From: Mya arenaria
Taxonomy: Eukaryota; Mollusca; Bivalvia; Myida; Myidae
Assembly: GCF_026914265.1 (NCBI RefSeq)
Contig: NC_069134.1
Span: forward strand, 67,015,594 to 67,079,593
Direction of reading: 5' to 3'
Length of the DNA: 64,000 nt
A model generated the notes under the pieces. The model was not told where the DNA came from. It searched no databases and was given only the letters and a program-made list of their open reading frames with translations. Position numbers and translations under genes: made by a program. Positions 1-11,399 of the stretch are shown here, one piece after another. The number at the start of each line of letters is the position of its first letter. Position 1 is the first letter of the stretch.

Positions 1-345
1 TAGCTATATGGGAGCGCGTTTTGTGTACGAAATGTCGCGAATTTGCGCGTACTTTGACGCTGTTGAAACCAGTCAAAAACTATCATCCCGCACACCCCAA
101 TGGGTGCATCTTGAAGGGTTTAGCGTCCCCTACATGGAAAAATTGGTCCCAGCCTGATCACGTGTAGGGATGCTGAGATATCTTCGAGATTGCCAACCCC
201 ATTTTACGGCATTTTGTGCTGCATTTTAGTGTATAAAATAACGTTATAGGCGAATGGAAACGGTCACGTAATAACGACAGCGATGCACCGACGTGCGCGT
301 GACGTAGGGTATGGTGAGACGTAAATTTCAATACCAGAACCAAGC
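1..345. other. Left flank, no gene assigned
   Basis: This stretch lies outside the inverted-repeat element that begins near 350. It is less AT-rich than the element interior. A minus-strand open frame of 86 codons (158-418) runs through it into the terminal repeats, but it matches nothing I recognise and has no clear splice context. I see no gene, RNA or repeat that I can support here. Confidence 0.4.
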
Positions 346-349
346 TCCT

Positions 350-2567
350 CTCACTCCAAAAGCCACCTGGGGCCAAAAGCCACCCGGGGCCAAAAGCCAC
401 CTGGGGGCTAAAAGCCACCCGGGGCTAAAAGCCACCTGGGGAAAAGAGCCACTTAAACCATGATATACGTGTGACTTAGTCGTGCTAACCCTTACTGGAG
501 TCCTTAACCTCGACCTTAACCCTAGAGGTGGGGTGTACATTGTCATACATGACGAGCGCTATACCAGGGGAGGCAACTGCGTACTCCGATTTTGTTTAAC
601 ACCTAGTAGAGTCGCTTATCTTAGATCATATAGCTTATGAACTCGGTTAAATGTATAAACGCAGTATAAACTTAAATATGTTTATAACAAAGTGTACTTA
701 ACCCATGAGTGTACGTTCACTGTTATTTCCAAAAAAACGTTCTCACAGACAACTATTTTCCAATTCGTTTAGATAAACAAAAGTTTAGGTTTATAATTAT
801 ATTTTATTTAGAAAAAAAAAACAATATCAAAGGCATTCCTTGATTTTACAACGTCATCGTGTCACAAAGGGCATACAAAGATGCGTCATTTTTAAAACTG
901 TTACCATGTATACAGTGGCAGTGAATATATGAGTCGAAATAAGGTGATCTATGACCGCGTTCTAGTTTACACCCACATAAATGAACTACTTTAAAAAGTA
1001 TTTGAAATGAAAACGCTTTTCTATATCCTGTCCTTTGTGACTTGGAATGTAGGACCACCCATCGGTGAGCAGTTAGATATAGATCTTTTGTCGGTGTTTA
1101 ACCTAGCCGAGCAGAATGATGACGTTCGATATCTGCTGTGTGCAATTGACATACTATCGAGAAGGCTTTGGGTGTAACCGCTAAAAAGGAAGACTGCAAA
1201 AGAGGTTTTAAGCGCTATGAAGAAACAATTTTAAGGGGCAACGAGGGCGATGATGCGATACTTTTTTTCATACGAAGTCATACAATAGCAAAGGGTTTAA
1301 GAATATGAGATTAATTATTTTGAGTATTAGTCATACTTTGTAAAATGTGTATTGAACCAGTTTCTATTCATACTACTTTCTGCGGTTACGTTTACCTTGG
1401 TTTTCAACACTAAACAGTGTTAAGTTTCTTTACTCATTGATAAAACAGATTCGGTTGAAAGGTATTGAACGAGTTATTATAAATTAATGTTTATGTTAAA
1501 ATATAAGCGATTGTTTCCCGTTTAACGAAGGAAAATGCAATGTATAATAATGGAATCTAAACAGCCGTTTTAAACTAACCTAAGGGTATCATTTCCGGGT
1601 TTATGTATAATAAAGGAACATAATTATACGACTGTTTAAAACGTATCTTAGGCTAAAGTTAATACTAATTTTACATTAATCAGACGTCTCATTTCGAATC
1701 GAGTATTTGGTATTTCAGAATGATATTCGCGTGATAAGCTTTCATGAGTCAACGATACTTATGATTTTGTTTTCGCGCGTATACTCATTTGTATTCAATT
1801 ATTCTTATTTAATAATTTCGTAATGATATTCTCGGTTTCCTTTTTTGAATGTTATAACACGGTGGAATGACGAAACTTGCGTATGCCACTAAAGTGAATA
1901 TCAGAGTACAATCATGTTGAGGCTTAAAGAAGAGGCGATAATTTCATTTTTATTCTAATGTAAACTTTAAAACTGCGACTCTTTTAAAGTTATGATTACT
2001 CATAAATTTCAAGAGACATTCCTTGATTTCGCGATATTAATCGTGTCACAAAGGGCATACAAAGATGAATTAGTTTTAAAACAGTCACGATATCTGATGT
2101 TATGTTGCCTCCTCATCCCTCCTCATTGCCTCCTCGTCCCTCCTCGTCCCTCCACATTGCCTCCTCATACCTCCTCATACCTCCTCATTGCCTCCTCATT
2201 GCCTCCTCATTGTTTCATCACTACCTCCTCATTTCCTCCTCATACCTCCTCATTTCCTCCTAATCCCTCCTCATTGCCTCCTCATCCCTCCTCATTTCCT
2301 CCTCATACCTCCTCATTGCCTCCTCATTGCCTCCTCATTGTTTCATCACTGACTCCTCATACCTCCTCAATGCCCCCTCACCCCTCCTCATTGCCTCCTC
2401 ATACCTCCTCATTTCCTCCTCATTTCCTCCTCATACCTCCTCATTGCCTTATCATCCCTCCTCATTGCCTCCTCATTGTTTCATCATAACAATAAGACGG
2501 ACTTTTGAGGGATAGAAAACGTCCGCAAAAATGGAACGAAATGCGCAAGAAAATAGCATATTTCAAT
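350..2567 (+). repeat. Left terminal inverted repeat
   Basis: This is the left arm of the 8-kb element. From the outside inward it holds about five 17-18-bp AAAAGCCACCTGGGG-type units (353-440), a unique stretch, and a CCTCCTCAT minisatellite (2100-2490). It ends near CAATGTC at 2562-2568, where similarity to the right arm stops. A 70-codon frame at 846-1058 recurs in the right arm with one amino-acid difference, which measures how similar the arms are and is not evidence of a gene. Confidence 0.85.
2100..2490 (+). repeat. CCTCCTCAT-type minisatellite inside the left arm
   Basis: Units of 10-11 bp vary as ATTGCCTCCTC, ATACCTCCTC, ATTTCCTCCTC and ATCCCTCCTC. The array has no stop codon in two plus frames, which yields Ser/Pro/His-rich frames that are artefacts of the repeat. 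The mirror array is at 6135-6545. Confidence 0.9.
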
Positions 2568-4821
2568 GTCTCAAATTTTAAACGTTAAAATATAAGTTTA
2601 ATACGAATTTAGTTCATGTTGTTATTATATCTCATATAAAATAAGCGCGTTCACTATAGAAGATAGTGCTTTTCAACATCTACCTTTTTATCGTAGTACA
2701 TTCTTTGAGTGAATTTTACGCATAGATTATTGTTTATTATTATTTTCACGTACACAGTAATGAAACGTGTTTCAAAATACCGCAAATATGCGTCGTTGAC
2801 AAAAGCCAACCTCATTTATTATTTTTAATGGTTGTGGGAAGCGTCTACCCTTAACAAAAGCTCGCTTTATATGACGCGGTTATATTTAAGATAATTAAAC
2901 TCATTTATCGCGTATTTATTGCTATCAAATGACAAACTAGCCTTGTCAAAAAGGTCTCACAAAGGTGAACTAGTTGAAATACTGCGCTGTGAATTATCAT
3001 TGTGCTGACCCGATGATAAAAGTACACATTACGCTCTAATCATCTCCTTACCCATTTCTGACGACATGAGGATTGGAAGGTTATATCAACTTAGCAAAGT
3101 AGGTTATGTATTGAGTTAAATCTGCTTTAAAACAGCACTATTTACACATCAACTCCAATTCCTTAAATGAACTGCCTTTCGGCAATTGCGGTTATCATCT
3201 CAGATTGAAATAACTGTTGTTTTATAAATGGTAGTGTTTTTTTGAGTGTCTGTCGGCGTGTACATGATGTTTATTGCAATAACTTAAATTGGTATGTTAA
3301 TTAAACATGATTTGTATAAAATAATTATATTCAAAACATCAATATTGTGATGTCATTTGATAACATGATTTCGGTTACAGTCGGGTCGTTCTATTCACGG
3401 ACTGGGTAAGACAGGATTACTGAAAGGTTTTCTTAAATGAAATGAAGAATTTTTGTTAACAATTCCTGAACGCAGTAATCAACTATTGGTGTAAATAAAA
3501 TTAATGAATTGCGAGATTGATGTCATTATCGGTAATATGAACGCAATTGGGCTGCTTACAGCACGAATAGAGTCCGTCCAAACATTGTATTGACTCAGTT
3601 TCAATAGTATTCATTCACACTACTTTTTAAACTAATGTAAGGGTAGACCATGTATTTGTTGCGAGTTTATGTATAATTATGGAATACAACTGTTTAAAAC
3701 GTATCTAAGGGTAAAGCTAATACTAATAACGTATTTACCAAATCAGACATCTCATTTCGAATCGAGTGTCGTATTTCAGAATGTCATTCATGTGGAAAAA
3801 AAATCCTGACTCGACGATAATTATGTTTTCATTTTCGCGCGCATATTCATTAGTATTCTATTACATTTATTGAACAGTTTCGTTTTGGTATTCTTTGTTT
3901 GTTTTCTGAGGGTATTAACATGATGGAATGGCACAACTTGCCGACGTCATTAAAGTGAATTTAAAATCGTACCAGAAGTGGTTGTCTATTTTATAGCAAA
4001 ATAAATTTGTTTAAATGCGATAACGCGCTTTGTTTAGATGAACACCCGATATCATACGGTTTTCATAAAGCGCTGTCATTTTTAAAAATCAATCATGTTT
4101 AATACGTGAGATACTATAGGGCCGCGCTTTCAGGTATAGACTGTATTTGATAAGGGATTTATTCAACTCGTTAGTACTCGGTTCGAATCCATAATCTTTG
4201 ACGATTTTTTAAACAATTCCTCAGTTGACTTTTTTAAATTCTTTTAGTTCAATTCGATTCACACTTTGTTCGGTTATGCGTTTGCTAGCGTTGTTTTTTG
4301 GCAATCCATCCTCATTGTATATGCTAAATAAAAAAACAACAAAGGCAAACACCGTATTTTGTTCACTATTTATTCTTTTCTTTTAACTGTTTATATCAAA
4401 TGCATTTGTCTATAAACATCAGTTTGCTAGCATAAAAGCAACTCTGCACAGGTGAGACTTAGAAAATATAGCTTTATTCTCAATATTATAAGTCGAAGAA
4501 TACCGCGCAAGTACAAGTATTATACTAATAGCTGCTAACATAACATGCTATATCATTGGCGGCAAAATGTACATGCTATTTCATGTGTATTTGTTATAAT
4601 GCGATATATGCAACGTAAACCAAATATATGCAACATGATCAAAACGTTTACGCAGCATTCACATTTGGTAAAAGAACACACAGTCGTTTCAGATTGAAGT
4701 CACAACTTTAATCGAGTATAAATATATAATTATAGTCCTCTTGGCGCTTTTGCGAGAGAAAGTACTCGCAAATGTTCAAAGGGCAGCATAACATGAGTCG
4801 TATCAAAGTCACTCTGGACTT
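2568..4821. other. Core of the long-TIR element without a gene
   Basis: Apart from the dispersed repeat at 3150-3590, this AT-rich stretch has only short frames. No conserved domain, RNA gene or splice-bounded coding segment was found. Confidence 0.4.
3150..3590 (+). repeat. Dispersed palindromic-type repeat, copy 1
   Basis: This copy lies in the core of the inverted-repeat element and matches 59945-60525. Shared blocks include CCTTAAATGAACTGCCTTTC, ACTGAAAGGTTTTCTTAAAT and TTGATGTCATTATCGG in the same order. This copy lacks the perfect fold-back arm of the 60-kb copy and is more diverged. It is probably an older non-autonomous DNA element carried by the larger element. Confidence 0.7.
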
Positions 4822-5322
4822 TTATTCTTGTTCCATGTCTTCGTCGTTCTCTAACTGAGGAATATCGTAAGTATCCAAGACTTTATCAAAGAGGAATTTC
4901 CGCTTCAGAATGGCGTACTTTAAAGCTTCCTCCGGTTCATAGTTTTCTTCCGCTACGAGCTTATTCGCTGTATTTTTCACAGCTTTATACACCGGATCTT
5001 TTTTCATAACGGTGAACCAGCCTAGTTTGCTAGCAAAAACGTTCATCATAGCTTTTCGAAAAGTGTTTTTCATGTCTTCAAAGACATGTTCATTAGCTTC
5101 ACGCTCACTCATATTTGCATCCTCCTCCATTAGCCCATTTACATCAGCCTCGTATTGTGACTGACACTTATCAAACGCTTCCTCAACAATGTCTTGCCAG
5201 GGATCAATATCGACAGAGTCCTCAGAGGTAACAGATACGTCATCGTCTTCGTCGTCGCTGCTATCGGAAACGGTTTCGGGGACAGGTCCAAAAATATCCT
5301 CTTGAACACTAGTATCCGACAT
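4822..5322 (-). CDS. Acidic ORF of the long-TIR element, function unknown
   Basis: This 166-codon frame starts MSDTSVQEDIFGPVPETV. Residues 18-42 are strongly acidic (DSSDDEDDD). After them comes an alpha-helical, charged region with WQDIVEEAFDKCQSQYE near residue 42 and LKRKFLFDKVLDTYDI near residue 138. Just beyond its 5' end (5340-5432) is a short C2H2-like segment with a C-x2-C and H-x4-H pattern. I have an impression of similar uncharacterised proteins in other molluscs and cnidarians, but I cannot assign a family. As part of a probable virus-like or transposon relic it is described only as a fossil. Confidence 0.4.
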   Translation of the reverse strand: MSDTSVQEDIFGPVPETVSDSSDDEDDDVSVTSEDSVDIDPWQDIVEEAFDKCQSQYEADVNGLMEEDANMSEREANEHVFEDMKNTFRKAMMNVFASKLGWFTVMKKDPVYKAVKNTANKLVAEENYEPEEALKYAILKRKFLFDKVLDTYDIPQLENDEDMEQE

Positions 5323-5469
5323 CGCGCCTCCTTAGAGTCCACGTCGGAATGAGCAGACTTTTTGTGTCGTAACATATTATCTTGCCTTCCAAAATACTTT
5401 AAACAAATATCGCACTGGTGCATTGTCCTCAACGTCTCGAACGATACTGAGGAGGAGTCAGGACAGCAT

Positions 5470-5886
5470 TCAGCTTAATATTTCTCCAATGGTCGTGATG
5501 GACTCGAGCTTGCTGGAGTTCTGCCTGGGCTTTCCTTCCTTAGAGGACGCCTCTTTTCTAGATCGTTTGTTCTTCTTACGAAGGCTTTCCGACTTGGCCC
5601 CGGGACTTTTGCGATTTCGTCTTTTACTGGTTTCCGCCATTTGCTGTAACTCCAGATCTATCAATGTCCGGGTAGGCTTTGACTGACGTTCTAGCATACT
5701 CTTGGCGATAGCCGTCGTCTGCTCAGCTGGTAAAACTATTCTTATTACCATTTTGGAATAAGGCACCTGATTTGTTTTGCGAACACCCTTTTTAAACTTC
5801 CTGTTCGCCGTCTTGTTAGTTTTATCGAACAAATCCATTTTTAAATACACGTATTTACCTCTCGACATCCGCCAGTATTGTGTCAC
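5470..5886 (-). CDS. Basic ORF of the long-TIR element, function unknown
   Basis: This 138-codon frame begins with a hydrophobic and basic segment (SRGKYVYLKMDLFDKT), followed by a very Lys/Arg/Ser-rich second half around residues 85-125 (KRRNRKSPGAKSESLRKKNK). The composition suggests a nucleic-acid-binding or nuclear protein. It lies upstream of the acidic ORF on the same strand, so the two could share a transcript. No catalytic motif is visible. It is treated as a component of the fossil element. Confidence 0.35.
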   Translation of the reverse strand: MTQYWRMSRGKYVYLKMDLFDKTNKTANRKFKKGVRKTNQVPYSKMVIRIVLPAEQTTAIAKSMLERQSKPTRTLIDLELQQMAETSKRRNRKSPGAKSESLRKKNKRSRKEASSKEGKPRQNSSKLESITTIGEILS

Positions 5887-6047
5887 GAGATTTTAGTTTC
5901 CAGTCTAAGTTTCAAATGATCAAAAAAAGTTATCTTTAAACGTTTTATCGCAGCATACGCATTTATTAGAATAATACGCGCTAGTATGCCATGTTCTTAA
6001 ATGATGCAAAAGATTTCTCCAAAAGAGGAACACGTAGGCGCATTAGG

Positions 6048-8335
6048 GACATTGAAATATGCTATTTTCTTGCGCATTTCGTTCCATCTTTGCGGACGTT
6101 TTCTATCCCTCAAAAGTTCGTCTTATTGTTATGATGAAACAATGAGGAGGCAATGAGGAGGGATGATGAAGCAATGAGGAGGTATGAGGAGGAAATGAGG
6201 AGGTTTGAGGAGGCAATGAGGAGGGGTGAGGAGGCATTGAGGAGGTATGAGGAGTCAGTGATGAAACAATGAGGAGGCAATAAGGAGGCAATGAGGAGGT
6301 ATGAGGAGGAAATGAGGAGGGATGAGGAGGCAATGAGGAGGGATGAGAAGGCAATAAGGAGGTATAAGGAGGAAATGAGGAGGGATGAGGAGGAAATGAG
6401 GAGGGATGAGGAGGCAATGAGGAGGAAATGAGGAGGTATGAGGAGGAAATGAGGAGGTAGTGATGAAACAATGAGGAGGCAATAAGGAGGTATGAGGAGG
6501 CAATGAGGAGGTATGAGGAGGCAATGAGGAGGGATGAGGAGGCAACATAACATCAGATATCGTGACTGTTTTAAAACTAATTCATCTTTGTATGCCCTTT
6601 GTGACACGATTAATATCGCGAAATCAAGGAATGTCTCTTGAAATTTATGAGTAATCATAACTTTAAAAGAGTCGCAGTTTTAAAGTTTACATTAGAATAA
6701 AAATGAAATTATCGCCTCTTCTTTAAGCCTCAACATGATTGTACTCTGATATTCACTTTAGTGGCATACGCAAGTTTCGTCATTCCACCGTGTTATAACA
6801 TTCAAAAAAGGAAACCGAGAATATCATTACGAAATTATTAAATAAGAATAATTGAATACAAATGAGTATACGCGCGAAAACGAAATCATAAGTATCGTTG
6901 ACTCATGAAAGCTTATCACGCGAATATCATTCTGAAATACCAAATACTCGATTCGAAATGAGACGTCTGATTAATGTAAAATTAGTATTAACTTTAGTCT
7001 AAGATACGTTTTAAATAGTCGTATAATTATGTTCCTTTATTATACATAAACCCGGAAATAATACCCTTAGGTTAGTTTAAAACGGCTGTTTAGATTCCAT
7101 TATTATACATTGCATTTTCCTTCGTTAAACGGGAAACAATCGCTTATATTTTAACATAAACATTAATTTATAATAACTCGTTCAATACCTTTCAACCGAA
7201 TCTGTTTTATCAATGAGTAAAGAAACTTAACACTGTTTAGTGTTGAAAACCAAGGTAAACGTAACCGCAGAAAGTAGTATGAATAGATAACATGAAAACT
7301 GGGTCAATACACATTTTACAAAGTATGACTAATACTCAAAATACTATTTCATATTCTTAAACCCTTTGCTATTGTATGACTTCGTATGAAAAAAAGTATC
7401 GCATCATCGCCCTCGTTGCCCCTTAAAATTGTTTCTTCATAGCGCTTAAAACCTCTTTTGCAGTCTTCCTTTTTAGTGGTTACACCCAAAGCCTTCTCGA
7501 TAGTATGTCAATTGCACACAGCAGATATCGAACGTCATCATTCTGCTCGGCTAGGTTAAACACCGACAAAAGATCTATATCTAACTGCTCACCGATGGGT
7601 GGTCCTACATTCCAAGTCACAAAGGACAGGATATAGAAAAGCGTTTTCATTTCAAATACTTTTTAAAGTAGTTCATTTATGTGGGTGTAAACTAGAACGC
7701 GGTCATAGATCACCTTATTTCGACTCATATATTCACTGCCACTGTATACATGGTAACAGTTTTAAAAATGACGCATCTTTGTATGCCCTTTTTGACACGA
7801 TGACATTGTAATATCAAGGAATGCCTTTGATATTGTTTTTTTTTTCTAAATAAATTATAATTATAAACCTAAACTTTTGTTTATCTAAACGAATTGGAAA
7901 ATAGTTGTCTGTGAGAACGTTTTTTTTTGGAAATAACAGTGAACGTACACTCATGGGTTAAGTACACTTAGTTATAAACATATTTAAGTTTATACTGCGT
8001 TAATACATTTAACCGAGTTCATAAGCTATATGATCTAAGATAAGCGACTCTACTAGGTGTTAAGCAAAATCGGAGTACGCAGTTGCCTCCCCTGGTATAG
8101 CGCTCGTCATGTATGACAATGTACACCCCACCTCTAGGGTTAAGGTCGAGGTTAAGGACTCCAGTAAGGGTTAGCACGACTAAGTCACACGTATATCATG
8201 GTTTAAGTGGCTCTTTTCCCCAGGTGGCTTTTAGCCCCGGGTGGCTTTTAGCCCCCAGGTGGCTTTTGGCCCCGGGTGGCTTTTGGCCCCAGGTGGCTTT
8301 TGGCCCCAAGTGGCTTTCGGCCCCAGGTGGCTTTC
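6048..8335 (-). repeat. Right terminal inverted repeat
   Basis: This is the reverse-complement partner of 350-2567. Its outer stack has about seven of the AAAAGCCACCTGGGG-type units (8210-8335) against about five in the left arm. Its ATGAGGAGG minisatellite (6135-6545) is somewhat longer than the left copy. Elsewhere the arms differ only by scattered single bases, so unit-number change is the main difference between them. Confidence 0.85.
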
Positions 8336-8587
8336 CCCCCATTCCTACACTACTGCAAGGGAAGAAAAAAATTATGACATTTATAAGATCCGAATATTGA
8401 TTTTTTTACATTATGTTTGGCTTTTTTGTAATTTATTATAATACTGAAGGACAAATCTAACCAAAAAGATCCAAACCTGTTATAATGGGGAATTACAAAA
8501 CTTATTAAAAAAAAAGAGGCTTAAAATCTAGGTTTAGGCTGATGTTACTGAATACTGTTTGTAACATTGCGACAGGTAAAAATTTGG

Positions 8588-8622
8588 TGCGACAGGTAAA
8601 CTTTCAGTGTTTACCTGTCGCA
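8588..8622. repeat. Perfect 14-bp hairpin
   Basis: TGCGACAGGTAAAC at 8588-8601 pairs perfectly with 8609-8622 across a 7-base loop. A third direct copy of GCGACAGGTAAA lies just upstream at 8569-8580. The origin is unknown. Confidence 0.85.
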
Positions 8623-8658
8623 ATGTCCTGTGAAGAAGGAAAAGTTTTCGCGTTGTCT

Positions 8659-8813
8659 GTCTACTTGGGTTGCTTTACTGCATTTCAGGGTCTGATCTTA
8701 GTCTACTTGGGTTGCTTTACTGCATTTCAGGGTCTGATCTTAGTCTACTTGGGTTGCTTTACTGCATTTCAGGGTCTGATCTTAGTCTACTTGGGTTGCT
8801 TTACTGCATTTCA
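8659..8813 (+). repeat. 42-bp tandem repeat, 3.7 perfect copies
   Basis: Units at 8659-8700, 8701-8742 and 8743-8784 are identical, followed by 29 bases of a fourth. Because 42 is a multiple of three, the frame stays open and reads a 14-residue repeat (VYLGCFTAFQGLIL). This is probably a recent slippage or assembly-level duplication and not a gene. Confidence 0.95.
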
Positions 8814-8859
8814 ACACAATTTCAAAATAAACGACTGATCTCTGTCATGTTTTAATGCC

Positions 8860-10150
8860 ACCAAACCCAGTTCTATATTGGTAGAAGGATCAACATGTCA
8901 TTATAGAAAAAAGGGACGTAAACGCTACCGACTAATTTCCTTTTTCTGGTTAATGCTAGTTGATAATTACAGAGAGTTCCAACATAATTCTCCTTTACCG
9001 TGTACCAGTACCCTCCGGTGTTAAAAGGAATAGATAACGTTTGGTTTGGTGACAATATTTAACACAATCTGATAAAAAAGTTTTACCTTTTAAACATTTA
9101 TGATGTTTCAATTTGATTATTCTCCTGAGTGTGTAAAGTATGAATATACTTCAGCATATTAGTATACAGCGGGTCATTTTCGTAATCCCAGTTCACTGTT
9201 TGTTTTGATGTAGACACATTATTTTGTACTTTTTTATTAAAGTAGTTTGTCGTTGTTTGCTTGTTTTGAGTCAGAATTAGAAGGCACTTAGGTTCTTTTT
9301 TTGAGATAGCAGCATCACCATGTTGGAACATCGTTAACATCAACAGTTGTTTCTCTTGAGTTAAATTTACATGAAGTTGAACAAATTTGTTTTTTCTTTA
9401 ACATTTTATGTTGCTTTCTGCGTTTTTGATATGCAGATTTGGACTTGTTGTTATGAAGTCCCATAATTAAAGGAAAATGTACTGCAATCACTTCATTTCT
9501 TAAATCTGTGAATAAAAATATTAAATGTTATAAAACTTCAAAATAGTTTTACAGATAAAACTTTAAAGGTACTCGCTCATGTTTTTGGCCAATAAATTGT
9601 TTTTCGGTATTGCATCTGAAAACACTTATTTTATCATTGATTTACTCTATGATATTGAAGTTGCGGATGAAAAACAGTTATAGCATAAAAAAGTATTTAG
9701 GTTTTAGTGGGGTGTGCACCCACGCCGGTAAAGTCAAGAAAAAATTAGAAAACCGAAGCCTAAACCACAAGGCCACCAGGACTTTAACAAAAAAAGGTGG
9801 ATATTTTGACCTTTTAACAATACATTGACAACATTGTTATCAATGTATTGTAAAAAGGTCAAAATCATGTGATAATGTCAATCAATCGATCATGCAACAA
9901 CAAAGCCAGAATTAAATGACAATTAGTGTTGTAAACGCTAATGAAAACTGTGGTCTTCAAAGACGATATTTGAGCAAATATCAACATTTGCTGAAGGGTT
10001 CAAGCTTTTGGTATTAAAGTTTCAACACTCCTTATGATTTGTCACACTTTTAATATTTCGTACTTTACAAATAAGTGCATTTTACAAACCATGCGCGAGT
10101 CCCTTTAATATTTTTTATTAAATAATTAAGGTTGAATTCTTCCAAATAAC
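8860..10150. other. AT-rich region, no supported gene
   Basis: Short minus frames are present (for example 9098-9343, 81 codons), but none has a recognisable domain or convincing splice pattern. A possible tRNA-derived SINE remnant is at 9709-9790 (minus), with a TGGCCTTGTGGTTTAGG A-box-like stretch. It is followed by a long hairpin at 9803-9865 whose arms read ATTTTGACCTTTT and its complement. Confidence 0.4.
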
Positions 10151-10161
10151 AGTCAAGTTAA

Positions 10162-10500
10162 AGCTACAATCTCACAGATTTACCGTTTTTCCAACTTTTT
10201 TATTTTTGAATTAGCTAATTTTAGCGTAAATATCTGCAAGCCAGTGTGGAATTTGGCTGCTAAAGATCAGATTCCAAAGTTCCTGTTTTTGTTTCAAAAT
10301 TGATGTTTAAGTTTTATGCATTTTTCTAAAACCGTTAGTAACGAAACATTAAATTTGGAATGGAAATATAAAATTTGCTATCAGATCTTTTTTCAGCAGT
10401 CTTTCATCACTGGTTTGGAGATTATTACGCAAAAAATTGCTCCTTCCAAGACAAAAAAAAAGTTGTCAAAACATTCAATCTTTGCAAGACTGTGATTGTG
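10162..10500. repeat. Diverged copy of a TTAA-flanked MITE
   Basis: TTAA at 10158-10161 is followed by AGCTACAATCTCACAGAT, matching the terminal repeat of the cleaner copies at 54433-54770 and 34906-36206. Internal AAACCGTTAGTAACG and TTCCAAGACAAAA blocks are shared. The right end is decayed. Confidence 0.6.
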
Positions 10501-10738
10501 GGAAAATACTTTTAAGATTGACATGCGACCTTCAATCTATTTAAACAATAAAAAAACAGTTAGTAGTACAGTGAACCTGTCTCTTGTTATCCGTTTGCAA
10601 AATAACCCGAGATGAACATTTTGATATTTTTTTCATTGGCAACTCCATTACTACGCGACGGCGGATCTAAGAAGCTGCATGATCGTTCATTTGAGTGCTT
10701 CAAGGCTGTATTAGTGTATTAGCTTTCTTATGTATTTT

Positions 10739-10993
10739 CTTCACAAAAAATGTTATTTAGGGTATGCTAAAAAAATATCTATCATGTGTGTCCGTTCCGG
10801 ATAGAAAAATAAGACCCTCGGGCACGCTGCGTAGCCGGTAACTTGACAAGCCTCGTTACCTGGCAACGCAGGTGCCCTCGGGTCGGATTTTTCTATCCGG
10901 AACGGGAACACATGACAGATATTATTAATCCGGAACGGACACACATGACAGATATTTTTTCTAGCATACAATAAATTATATTTTTTTGTGAAG
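10739..10993. repeat. 255-bp palindromic MITE
   Basis: The element folds back almost completely. CTTCACAAAAAA at the left end is complementary to TTTTTTTGTGAAG at the right. Inner blocks TCCGTTCCGGATAGAAAAAT and CCCTCGGG are mirrored around a centre near 10840. There are no internal genes. The TCCGGAACGG motif occurs one extra time in the right arm, which suggests a small duplication. Confidence 0.8.
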
Positions 10994-11399
10994 AAATTAC
11001 ATAAAAAGCGCATTTTTTGTACGTATCACCAAAAAGCGCGTGCGATGATGTTTACTGACGTCATGACGCACAGTAATTTGTATTCACCGCATACGTCAAT
11101 AAGTTCCTTCGATATCACGTCTGTTAAGGGTTATTTTGTCTTGTTTTTAAGGAATATTTTTGTAAAGTTAATCGAACTCATCTATTAAAATCTCATAATT
11201 ATGATTACATAAAGTGTTTTATAAAATAAATTGAAATTATTACGTCACAGCGCGTGACTCATCTGGGGGGATGCCAGATGGAGTTTTCCAGCACGGCTAA
11301 ATTCACCGGAAATGCCTATCCGGTGTGCTAGAAATAAAGATATTCAGTAACAATTTATCAAAATTGCCCGGATTTATACTTTTACGCGTTACGCCATGA

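Larger units (their letters stand above)
350..8335. mobile_element. Long-terminal-inverted-repeat element, family uncertain, about 8 kb
   Basis: Two arms of about 2.2 kb (350-2567 and 6048-8335) are near-identical reverse complements flanking a unique core of about 3.5 kb. The arms match almost base for base outside their minisatellites, which implies a young insertion or homogenised arms. The outermost sequence is a stack of 17-18-bp units (AAAAGCCACCTGGGG type), so the exact ends are blurred and no target duplication is evident. The core holds a few small minus-strand ORFs but no polymerase, integrase, transposase or capsid that I can recognise. A Polinton/Maverick-like element, a Foldback/Galileo-like DNA transposon, or a non-autonomous derivative are all possible. 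It is treated here as a fossil of uncertain family that lacks the genes for autonomy. Confidence 0.7.

Noticed and set aside
846-1058. 70-codon frame repeated at 7599-7811
   Set aside because: Its repetition follows from the inverted arms. It has no domain, no start context and no matching neighbours.
1992-2515. Ser/Pro/His-rich open frames in the CCTCCTCAT array (and mirror frames at 6103-6658)
   Set aside because: Stop-free only because the repeat unit lacks stops. Several frames are open at once, and unit number differs between the two arms.
9098-9343. 81-codon minus frame with a further 49-codon frame upstream (9355-9470)
   Set aside because: It has some protein-like composition, but no domain, no agreeing splice sites and no family resemblance that I can state.
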